A stretch of 16,552 nucleotides of DNA, from the NCBI GenBank assembly GCA_035506315.1, contig DATJPQ010000080.1:1-16552 (forward strand). Direction: 5' to 3'. The number at the start of each line of letters is the position of its first letter. The stretch's first letter is position 1. This DNA comes from MWDT01 sp035506315. Lineage in GTDB: Bacteria > Verrucomicrobiota > Verrucomicrobiia > Opitutales > Opitutaceae. This document shows positions 1 through 6,578 of the stretch, piece after piece. A program made the translations under genes and the position numbers. The notes below the pieces were generated by a model. The model saw nothing but the letters and a program-made list of their open reading frames with translations, ran no database searches and was not told the DNA's origin.

Positions 1-1303
1 CGAAGGAGCCGGTCTGCTGGTTATATTGGTATTTCGGAATGGGATACTCCTCGCCCACGTCGATGGTGGCCTCGGTATTGTTGAGCGTGACGATCGTGGG
101 ATTGGAGACGATGCGGGTTGTGCCGAGGGTGGAGAGGGCGCTGAGCAACACACTGAACTGATCGGCGGAGAACACCGCATTGAGGTTGCGGTCGGTCCCA
201 CCCGTGTTGGTGATGGAGCTCAACAGCTGGAGCGTGTTGTTGAGCGAGTCGTTCGTATTCGTCGTGATGTTATTGGCAACGGAGTTGGTGATGGAACCCG
301 TGCTACCGGTGGTCGAGGTGCCGGTAACTACACCGCCAGTGGAAGTCACGGAGTTGCTATTGGTGGAGGCGTTATTCTGAACGGCGGCGGTTGTGATGCC
401 CGTCACGCTCGAGTTGCCATTCACAGTACCGACCCCTGTTTTGGTTTCATCGTTGAGTTGTTCAATGCGGGTGCGCGTGACATTGCCAGAGGGGAGGGCA
501 TTGATTTTGTAATTTTGCAGCGAGGCCCAGTTGACTCCGAGATTCTTGACGTCGCTATCGGTGACCTCGATGAACTTCGACTCGATCATCACCTGATCGG
601 TGGCGCGATCGAGGCTCTCGATGATCGGGCGGATGCGATTGAAGCGGGTCGGCCGTTCGGTGATGACGAGGGCATTGCTCCGGGAATCGACCACGATCTT
701 GCCGCCCGCGGCGGAATCGACGAGCGAGGTGATGGTGGGCAGGATGTCGGACGCGCGGGCATAATTGAGGACAAAGACCTCGGTGGAGGTCGGCTCCTGC
801 TGCAGCGATTCGTTGCTGACGATTTTGATGATGCTGCCTTCTTCGACGTAGGTGTAGCCCACCGGGCCGAGCACGACCTGGAAGATCTGCCGCCAGGTGA
901 CATCGCGCAATTTCACCGTGGTCTTGCCCTGGAGGGTTTCCGGAATCACGAGGTTGAGCTCGAAGAGGTCGGCAACGTTGCGGAGGATGTTGCGAATTTC
1001 CTCCTCGGGAAAATCGACCGAGAGGGTATCATGCCCCGCGGCGTCCTTGCCGCTTTTGGCGGCAACGCCGGGTGCCTGTTCGGTATCCTTGATCTTCACC
1101 TCAGGTCCGGCCGGAGCCGCGGGTGCGGGCGTGGGCGCGGCGGCGGGAGCGACCGAGGCAGGAGCGGTCACCGGCGCGGATTTGGCGGCCGCGGGCTGGG
1201 GGGTCGTAGCGGGCTGGGTGGCGCCGAGTGGAGTCTGGCCCCAGACAGGGGTGCTGAGTGTGCCGGCGAGAAAAAGGGTGAGGAGGAGCGGGCTGGTTCT
1301 CAT
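1..1303 (-). CDS. pilQ: Type IV pilus secretin PilQ (3' end outside window)
   Basis: Outer-membrane secretin that would form the channel through which the type IV pilus passes. The first 434 codons are visible; the gene runs off the left edge. Residues 1-22 are a signal peptide ending near VWGQ. A Pro/Ala-rich linker (about 24-68) follows. A short secretin N-domain spans about 93-165 (DTLSVDFPEEEIRNIL, TWRQIFQVVLGPVGYTYV). A second ring-forming N-domain spans about 174-235 (VFVLNYARASDILPTI, VVDSRSNALVITERP). The secretin core starts at about 237 (QVMIESKFIEV, LGVNW) and resumes at about 378-430 (STLGTTRIVSNPTIVTLNN, ATIDVGEEYPIP). An S/T/N-rich insert at about 284-360 splits the core. The ATG overlaps the stop of the preceding gene as ATGA, implying translational coupling. 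It is the last visible gene of the pilM-N-O-x-Q cluster. A GspD-type secretin is the alternative, but the pilMNO context favours PilQ. Confidence 0.9.
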   Translation of the reverse strand, partial: MRTSPLLLTLFLAGTLSTPVWGQTPLGATQPATTPQPAAAKSAPVTAPASVAPAAAPTPAPAAPAGPEVKIKDTEQAPGVAAKSGKDAAGHDTLSVDFPEEEIRNILRNVADLFELNLVIPETLQGKTTVKLRDVTWRQIFQVVLGPVGYTYVEEGSIIKIVSNESLQQEPTSTEVFVLNYARASDILPTITSLVDSAAGGKIVVDSRSNALVITERPTRFNRIRPIIESLDRATDQVMIESKFIEVTDSDVKNLGVNWASLQNYKINALPSGNVTRTRIEQLNDETKTGVGTVNGNSSVTGITTAAVQNNASTNSNSVTSTGGVVTGTSTTGSTGSITNSVANNITTNTNDSLNNTLQLLSSITNTGGTDRNLNAVFSADQFSVLLSALSTLGTTRIVSNPTIVTLNNTEATIDVGEEYPIPKYQYNQQTGSF

Positions 1304-1836
1304 GGGGACTTCCCTGGTTGGATGGGCCGAGTGATTTCAGCACGATTGAGGCGCATCGAAAAAGTGGTGCGGTCAATGGCTGTGATTTCTACCTCATAAT
1401 CGTGGCCATCAAAGGTAATTGTGAGGTGGTCGCCGACTTTGAGCTTCTTTTGACGAAAGAACAGGACCGGTTCGCCGGTGCGGGGGAGAATCGCCGTACC
1501 ATCCGGCGTGACCCGGGGTGCGATCGCTTCGAGAATCTGGCGGTCGCCGGCCGGTTTGGCGGGCTCGCTCGTTGTCTGGGCGATGGCCTTGGCCTTCTCC
1601 TCTTCGGGATCGCGTTGCTCGAATCCGGGGGGGCTGAACGGATGGGGGTAGTCGGCTGGCAGCGGCACCGGACTATGCTGCCGGGCGATCTTGCCGGCGA
1701 GTTCAACCATCACCGCGCGTTTGGCCGACGGCACGAGATCGGACTGCACCTCGGCCCGGGCGGCGTGAACCGACGGGACCATCGCGATCGCGAGTACAAC
1801 GCCGCCACCAATGACTCGATAAAGTGCCGGGCTCAT
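1300..1836 (-). CDS. Periplasmic protein at the PilP position of the pilus operon
   Basis: This 178-residue protein lies between pilO and the secretin, the place of PilP, the periplasmic linker between PilN/O and PilQ. Residues 1-28 form a signal peptide (hydrophobic GGGVVLAIAM, ending near HAARA). There is no lipobox cysteine, whereas classical PilP is a lipoprotein. The middle (about 50-105) is Pro/Glu/Lys-rich and probably flexible. The C-terminal part (about 110-172) looks like a small beta domain (GEPVLFFRQKKLKVGD, DYEVEITAIDRTTFSMRL), reminiscent of the folded C-terminal domain of PilP, but I cannot establish homology from sequence alone. The start overlaps the pilO stop and the stop overlaps the pilQ start, both as ATGA. 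Role in pilus assembly is inferred from position, export and coupling. Confidence 0.8.
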   Translation of the reverse strand: MSPALYRVIGGGVVLAIAMVPSVHAARAEVQSDLVPSAKRAVMVELAGKIARQHSPVPLPADYPHPFSPPGFEQRDPEEEKAKAIAQTTSEPAKPAGDRQILEAIAPRVTPDGTAILPRTGEPVLFFRQKKLKVGDHLTITFDGHDYEVEITAIDRTTFSMRLNRAEITRPIQPGKSP

Positions 1837-2402
1837 GGCTGGCCGAGGAGTTCGATGTTAAGATTGAGGGTCAACGGGTTTTCGGCGCCTTCGCCCGCGC
1901 CGGTTCCGCCGGACACCAGCGTCGCGGTGAGCACCCGGCAATAATGGGCGCCGCTCTCGAGTTGTCGGAGAAAACTCAGGATCTGGGAATAATCGCCCTG
2001 CACATTTACGGTGTAGGGCACGCTCAAATAGAGAGTCTTGCGCTCCTTGGCGGCGGGCAGGGCGTTCTGGCGGCAGTCGATTTTGGTGCCGGTATCAGCC
2101 TCCAGTTTGTAAAAGTACTGCTGGTTTTTCGCCAGATCGCCGGGTTGCACCAGTCGGGCCTCGACCTGCTTGCCGGCGACCACCATCGCATCAAGCTGCT
2201 CCTGGAGCTGCGTCGCATTCTTGAGGTTGCTGGCCAGGCGCTCGGCCTCGATGGATTGTTGATCCAGTTCGGTTTCAGCCGCGGGTAACAAATCGGAACG
2301 ATAGTACATCGCGGCGACGAGCACCAGGCAGAGCGCGCCACAGCCAATCCCGATGGGATTTTTCTTGATGAAGGCGATCACCTGTTCGTTGGAGATGGCC
2401 AT
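1833..2402 (-). CDS. pilO: Type IV pilus inner-membrane assembly protein PilO-like
   Basis: A 189-residue bitopic membrane protein matching PilO in size and layout. PilO pairs with PilN in the inner membrane to align PilM with the secretin. There is a short cytoplasmic N-terminus (NEQVIAFIKKNP), one membrane helix at about 17-34 (IGIGCGALCLVLVAAMYY) and a periplasmic coiled coil at about 42-85 (ETELDQQSIEAERLASNL, LQEQLDAMV). A ferredoxin-like domain at about 95-187 contains YLSVPYTVNVQGDYSQILSF, the pattern typical of PilO/GspM folds. The ATG shares one base with the pilN stop (TAATG), and its stop overlaps the next gene as ATGA. Sequence identity to well-studied PilO is low, so the name rests on architecture and gene order. 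Confidence 0.85.
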   Translation of the reverse strand: MAISNEQVIAFIKKNPIGIGCGALCLVLVAAMYYRSDLLPAAETELDQQSIEAERLASNLKNATQLQEQLDAMVVAGKQVEARLVQPGDLAKNQQYFYKLEADTGTKIDCRQNALPAAKERKTLYLSVPYTVNVQGDYSQILSFLRQLESGAHYCRVLTATLVSGGTGAGEGAENPLTLNLNIELLGQP

Positions 2403-3025
2403 TATTTTTTCGCCCCTTTGAATTTGAGGAACAGTTCGATGCTGAGCCGGCCGGTCTGGGCATTGCGGCTGATGCTGGTGAGGGTGATTTCGTCGAACAG
2501 CGCCTTGATGCCCGGGTCGCCGCGGAGTTGCTCCACGTAGTTGGAGGCTTCGCCGCTCGCGAGTTCGGGCGCACCCCGCACGGAGCCCCGTATGACGAGG
2601 CCGTTGTCGTGCTCATCGAAGGAGGTGAGCGCGATGTTTTTCGGGAGGGTCTGTCCGATTTGGAGGAGCAGGTCTGAGATCAACGGGCGCGACTTAAGAA
2701 AGGCGTCGACCTCCTGGATTTTCTTTTCCTCACCCTGGAATTTCTTGAACAATGCGATGGCCTGGTCGCTGCCCCGCCGGTCGCGGTTGCTCTGCGCCTG
2801 GACGTCGGCGATCTGCCGACGCAAGCTGTAGAGGTGGTATTCCTTGAAGATGAAAAAGGTGAAAATCGCGAGCGCCACGGTGATGGCCACGGCGTTGACG
2901 AAAAACACCGTGCGCACCACCTTGATGTCGGGCAACCGCTCGTAATTGCGGAAGCTCGGATGCCAGGCCGGCATCTGCGTTGCGGCCGAGGCGGCCTCAG
3001 TCTTTTTTTTCAGCAGCGGCAGCAT
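2402..3025 (-). CDS. pilN: Type IV pilus inner-membrane assembly protein PilN-like
   Basis: A 207-residue bitopic protein in the PilN position. PilN binds PilM in the cytoplasm through a short N-terminal peptide and pairs with PilO in the periplasm. The cytoplasmic tail here is longer than usual (about 37 residues) and starts MLPLLKKK, which could stand in for the canonical INLLP motif; that comparison is inference. One membrane helix lies at about 38-60 (VVRTVFFVNAVAITVALAIF), followed by a coiled coil (about 64-110: LRRQIADVQAQSN, KKIQEVDAFLKSR). A small alpha/beta domain lies at about 115-203 (LPKNIALTSFDE, GLVIRGSVRG, RLSIELFLKFKG). The start lies inside pilM, giving a 29-base overlap that contains a run of eight A. 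The stop shares a base with the pilO start. Confidence 0.87.
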   Translation of the reverse strand: MLPLLKKKTEAASAATQMPAWHPSFRNYERLPDIKVVRTVFFVNAVAITVALAIFTFFIFKEYHLYSLRRQIADVQAQSNRDRRGSDQAIALFKKFQGEEKKIQEVDAFLKSRPLISDLLLQIGQTLPKNIALTSFDEHDNGLVIRGSVRGAPELASGEASNYVEQLRGDPGIKALFDEITLTSISRNAQTGRLSIELFLKFKGAKK

Positions 3026-4085
3026 GGGCGGCTTCGGGGAGGTTGTAGCGGGCGATCAGGGCAAGCAGACCGAGCCAGCGTCGATCGAGGCCGGCGCCAA
3101 TCGCATGGTCGGAGACGCTGATCTGACGCGCCTGCAGCCATGGGTTGAAATCGAACTTCAAAGCCGTGACGCCGAGCGCGGTGGCGATGGAGTTTTCCAG
3201 CCAGCCGAGTTTCGCCGGCAACAGCGTGCAGATCACCTGTCCGATGGACTGGCCGGTTTGGACTTCGTAAAATCCGATGGAAGACTGCAGCTCCTTGAGC
3301 AATCGCTTGATGAGTTGCGGGCCCATGCCGGTGAAATCGAAGGTGTTTGAGTAAAACAGCTTCTTGGCCGATTCTTCGTCTTTCAGCCCCAGTTCCTTTT
3401 GCACGACCGGAATCATCGCTTCGATGCCCTGGGGGATGGGGCGCGAAGCGTCCACCCCACCCGCGCTGACGATGTAAGAATGGGTCGTATCGCCGCCGAG
3501 TTCGAGGACCAGCGTGGGGGTCTTGGATTTACCCAAGGCAAGATAATCGACGATGCCACCAAGCAGCGACACGGATCCGAGCTCGAGCCGCTCGGGATAG
3601 ATTCCGCTCTCGAGGAGCGCATTTTGGATCGTGACGATATCCTCGCCCGGCAGACCGCAGAACAAGACCTCTTTGCTGGAGGCCTTGTTAATTTCGTAGT
3701 CGGAGCCGTCCGTCGAATTCAGGACCGCCAGGGTATATTTTTCCGCCTCGATGCGAAATTGCTGCGTGCATACCTCCGCGAGGTAGCCGGGCTCCTTGAC
3801 CCGCTTCAATTCCAAGCTCGCCCTCCGTACCAAGCGTTTTGGGGGGTAGATGGCGCACGTGGCGTGCAAGTAGCCGCTCGGACTTTTCTTGGGCTGGATT
3901 TCCTTGAGAGCTGCGGCCAGGGCGTTGGCATCGTTCAAAGGCACTTCCCTGAACTCTTCAATTACGGACGGCATGCCCGCGGCCGAGGTACGCGCCATGA
4001 ACCAGGCGTGTTCGGTTTGCTCGATGAAATAACCTTTGGTCTTTGGGGAAAACAGCATGCGGTGTAACTGCGCGGCGGCTGCCAC
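2997..4085 (-). CDS. pilM: Type IV pilus assembly actin-like protein PilM (divergent)
   Basis: First gene of the pilus operon. PilM is a cytoplasmic actin-like ATPase that carries the PilN tail and links the platform to the motor. The protein has 362 residues, near the usual 350. The phosphate-2-type segment is visible at about 191-221 (TLVLELGGDTTHSYIV, ending in RPIPQGIEAM), as is the late part GFYEVQTGQSIGQVICTLLP (about 271-290), similar to the C-terminal helix-strand of PilM. The N-terminal segment (KTKGYFIEQTEHAWF, about 16-29) lacks the D-I-G phosphate-1 motif of canonical PilM, so nucleotide binding is uncertain. The start shown is GTG at 4085, with an in-frame stop nine bases upstream. 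An ATG at 4058 (residue 10) is an equally reasonable start; neither has a clear Shine-Dalgarno. Transcription probably starts in the AT-rich region to the right. Confidence 0.85.
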   Translation of the reverse strand: MAAAAQLHRMLFSPKTKGYFIEQTEHAWFMARTSAAGMPSVIEEFREVPLNDANALAAALKEIQPKKSPSGYLHATCAIYPPKRLVRRASLELKRVKEPGYLAEVCTQQFRIEAEKYTLAVLNSTDGSDYEINKASSKEVLFCGLPGEDIVTIQNALLESGIYPERLELGSVSLLGGIVDYLALGKSKTPTLVLELGGDTTHSYIVSAGGVDASRPIPQGIEAMIPVVQKELGLKDEESAKKLFYSNTFDFTGMGPQLIKRLLKELQSSIGFYEVQTGQSIGQVICTLLPAKLGWLENSIATALGVTALKFDFNPWLQARQISVSDHAIGAGLDRRWLGLLALIARYNLPEAAHAAAAEKKD

Positions 4086-4606
4086 TGTGGCCTAACTAAC
4101 AATTATCGGTACCAATCGTCCGCTGCGTAGAAAAATTGTGAATTGTAAAAGAATACTACTGTAAAAAACTGGAACTTATTGCAAACGAGGACTGAAAGCT
4201 CGCAAATCTCTCTGCAAAAGACAAGATTAATCCATGCGCTTAGCCTTTCACGCATGCCAATTTACCCTTTCTTTAGAAAACCACTCGGCTATCCCGGTTA
4301 ATAAGGGCCAACCTTTCTTCCGACCATCAAGCGACTAACTCAAGCCAAGCTGGCGTTAGCACCAAACCGGGGCCAAGCGAAAATAAAGGGGCTCCCATTA
4401 ACCGTGCCGTAAGTAGCGCAGGCTTCCCGCCTGCATCGGGCGATGAGGCAGGCAAGGATGCCTGCGCTACGAAACACCCGAGTTTATCGGAGTGCCCTTG
4501 AACATGAATCAGGGCGGCCGCAGATATCATCCCGAATCCCGGCTGAACTGCCCGGCAGCCCAGTCAACCATGAGTTCCCAGGCTGTCGTCGCGGCGCATA
4601 GCGCTT
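4086..4606. other. Intergenic region between pilM and helicase gene
   Basis: This 521-base stretch separates two minus-strand genes. Positions 4086-4330 are distinctly AT-rich for this genome and should hold the pilM promoter on the minus strand. Minus-strand hexamers resembling a -10 box (TACAAT near 4140-4146 and GATAAT near 4100) occur, but no convincing -35 box sits at the right distance, so I do not assign a promoter. A 6-bp dyad (CATGCG at 4233-4238 with CGCATG at 4251-4256) could be an operator, but may be chance. Positions 4413-4470 are a nested palindrome listed separately. I see no credible gene: the minus-strand reading frame across 4327-4530 is made largely of repeat sequence. Confidence 0.6.
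4413..4470. repeat. 58-bp REP-like nested palindrome
   Basis: The element begins GTAGCGCAGGC (4413-4423) and ends with the exact reverse complement GCCTGCGCTAC (4460-4470). Inside each outer arm is a smaller hairpin: GCAGGC-ttccc-GCCTGC on the left and GCAGGC-aaggat-GCCTGC on the right. The whole can therefore fold either as one long stem or as two short hairpins. This is the look of a mobile palindromic intergenic repeat (REP/MITE type). I recall GTAGCGCAGGC-type palindromes as frequent in Verrucomicrobia and Planctomycetes, but copy number here cannot be seen from one window. It is downstream of the helicase gene and upstream of pilM. Confidence 0.75.
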
Positions 4607-6424
4607 TTACTCCGCTCCTAATTCCTTCGCAGTAGGAGCCAATGCCGGACACAGTACGCGTCCTTTCAGGCGGATGCCGGCAAGCTTGGTCACAATCAGC
4701 GCAGCATGCGGGGTCGCGACATCGACGAGCGAGTGGTGCGACTGGAGATCGATCGCGCCGACCACCCCCGCCGGCAGGCGTGTCACACCGGCAATTTTGC
4801 CCACGATATCGGCCTGGGTGACGAAGTGCTTGCGGCCGACGTTGAAGAACAATGTCGTCATGCCGGATTCGCGGCCCGCACGCGGAGGGCGCTCGAATTT
4901 CTTTTTGCGCAGCATGGCCGGCGCGCCGTACTTGTTGCCGGAAACGAGGTGGTCGGCTGCTGGAACGCTGCGTTCCTTGGTCGGGAATGGCGGTGCCGAT
5001 GCGCTGGGCGTCGGAGCGGCAGAGGCAGGCGCGACGTCCCCCGGCGCCGCCGGCGGTTGGGAGTCCGCCATCCTCTTCATTGCCCAGCCGGGCGCATCGG
5101 CCGATATTGCCGGCTGGGCCGGTTCGGCGGGCGCCCCCTGCCCTTGCAGCAGATGGATCAACGCCGCGGCGATGTCGGTGCTCGGGTAACCCTGTTCGAG
5201 CAACCGGTCGATCATGCGGTCCTGTTTCCGGTAGGCCCCGGCATCGAGCGTGGCGCGGAGTTTCTCGAAAAACACATTCTCGCGCGCCTCCTCCACCTGG
5301 TCGAGCGAGGGGACGCGTTCGCGGCGAATCTTCAGCCGCCCAAAACGCGCCATGTTCTGCAGCTTGTAGAGCTCGCGGCCCGACACGAAGGTGAAGGCGC
5401 GGCCCGACTTGCCCGCCCGGCCCGTGCGGCCGATGCGGTGGATGTAGTCCTCGGCATCGTTGGGCAGATCGAAGTTGAACACGACTTCCAGGTCGTCGAG
5501 GTCGAGCCCGCGCGCCGCCACGTCGGTCGCGACCAGGAACTCGAAGCCGCGTCGGCGGAATTTTTCCATCACGCGGTCGCGTTGCGCCTGGCTCATGTCG
5601 CCATGCAGCCGGTCCACGGCATAGCCGCGGGCATGCAGGTGCTCATCGAGCTCGTCCACCATGATCTTCGTGCTGCAAAAAATGAGCCCGTAGCGAAAAT
5701 CGTGGAGATCGATGAGCCGGGTGAGCACCTCGATCTTCGATCGCCGGTCGACCTCGAAGTAAACCTGCTCCACCTGCGGCGCGTTTTGCGCGTGCGCCTC
5801 GATTCTCACCCATTCCGGATCTTTCGCATACCGGCCGATCAGGTCCTGGATCGGCCGCGGCATCGTCGCCGAAAAGAACAGCATCTGCCGCTGCTCCGGC
5901 GTGGCGGCGAGAATGCGTTCGATGTCATCGCGGAAGCCCATGTCGAGCATCCGGTCGGCCTCGTCGAGCACGACGATGCGCAGCCCGTCGAGCTTGAGCG
6001 TGCCGCGTGCCATGTGATCCATCACGCGGCCGGGCGTGCCGATCACGATCTGCACGCCGGCGGCAAGGGCGCGAAACTGCCGCTCGTACGACTGCCCGCC
6101 ATAGATGGGCACCGCATGGATCCCACGTTTGAACTGGGCGAGCTTGCCCGTTTCCTCGGCCACCTGCACTGCCAGTTCGCGCGTCGGACAAAGGATGAGG
6201 ACCTGCACTTTCCGCACGTGGGCGTCCACCCGCTCGATCGCCGGCAGGGCGAAAGCCGCCGTCTTGCCCGAACCGGTGGCCGACTGTCCCACAACATCGC
6301 GCCCGGCGAGCAACCGCGGAATGACGGCGGTCTGGACGGGCGCAGCTTCCTCAAAGCCCATTTTGTCCACGGCCCGGAGGAGCTCGGGCGACAGGCCGAG
6401 TTCGGCGAAGAGACGTTTTTCCAT
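4607..6424 (-). CDS. DEAD-box RNA helicase with DbpA-type RNA-binding domain
   Basis: ATP-dependent RNA helicase of the DeaD/CsdA/DbpA class, acting in ribosome assembly or RNA turnover. In the 605-residue form, all core motifs are intact: Q-motif region with PVQ (29-31), Walker A ATGSGKT (49-55), PTRELA (80-85), TPGR (130-133), DEAD (154-157), SAT (185-187), LIFCST (247-252), ATDVAARGLD (299-308) and HRIGRTGRAG (329-338). A Pro/Ala-rich linker (about 428-490) and a basic patch (MLRKKKFERPPRAGR, 504-518) follow. A DbpA-type domain spans about 521-595 (TTLFFNVGRKH, DIVGKIAGVTRLPAG, GAIDLQSHHSLVDV), which in relatives binds rRNA or other structured RNA. The start chosen is ATG at 6424 because MEKRLFAELGLSPELL is the usual N-terminus of the family. 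ATG at 6496 is possible and would add 24 residues. The frame stays open to 6661, but that would overlap the divergent kinase gene. Confidence 0.95.
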   Translation of the reverse strand: MEKRLFAELGLSPELLRAVDKMGFEEAAPVQTAVIPRLLAGRDVVGQSATGSGKTAAFALPAIERVDAHVRKVQVLILCPTRELAVQVAEETGKLAQFKRGIHAVPIYGGQSYERQFRALAAGVQIVIGTPGRVMDHMARGTLKLDGLRIVVLDEADRMLDMGFRDDIERILAATPEQRQMLFFSATMPRPIQDLIGRYAKDPEWVRIEAHAQNAPQVEQVYFEVDRRSKIEVLTRLIDLHDFRYGLIFCSTKIMVDELDEHLHARGYAVDRLHGDMSQAQRDRVMEKFRRRGFEFLVATDVAARGLDLDDLEVVFNFDLPNDAEDYIHRIGRTGRAGKSGRAFTFVSGRELYKLQNMARFGRLKIRRERVPSLDQVEEARENVFFEKLRATLDAGAYRKQDRMIDRLLEQGYPSTDIAAALIHLLQGQGAPAEPAQPAISADAPGWAMKRMADSQPPAAPGDVAPASAAPTPSASAPPFPTKERSVPAADHLVSGNKYGAPAMLRKKKFERPPRAGRESGMTTLFFNVGRKHFVTQADIVGKIAGVTRLPAGVVGAIDLQSHHSLVDVATPHAALIVTKLAGIRLKGRVLCPALAPTAKELGAE

Positions 6425-6578
6425 GCGGCAGGCTGCACCCGCCGGCCGAAAAAGCGGAGCCAAATCGCCGGGAGTGCCCCGTCGTCGAGATTCCATCGCC
6501 ACCGAGATGCAGTAGCATTCCGATTTTCCCCCACTCTCGGTTTGCAGTCCGCATCGTTTGCCGCATCCTGCACGGCTA

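Noticed and set aside
26..1399. Long plus-strand open frame antisense to the secretin gene
   Set aside because: The opposite strand encodes clear secretin motifs and a signal peptide; the plus-strand translation has no recognisable domain and is Gly/Arg/Asp-rich, typical of antisense GC-rich sequence.
4086..4330. A specific sigma-70 or sigma-54 promoter for pilM
   Set aside because: Isolated -10-like hexamers exist, but no -35 at proper spacing and no -24/-12 GG...GC pair could be found.
4327..4530. Small 67-codon minus-strand frame in the pilM-helicase gap
   Set aside because: About a third of it is the palindromic repeat read as protein, a frequent source of spurious hypothetical genes; no other support.
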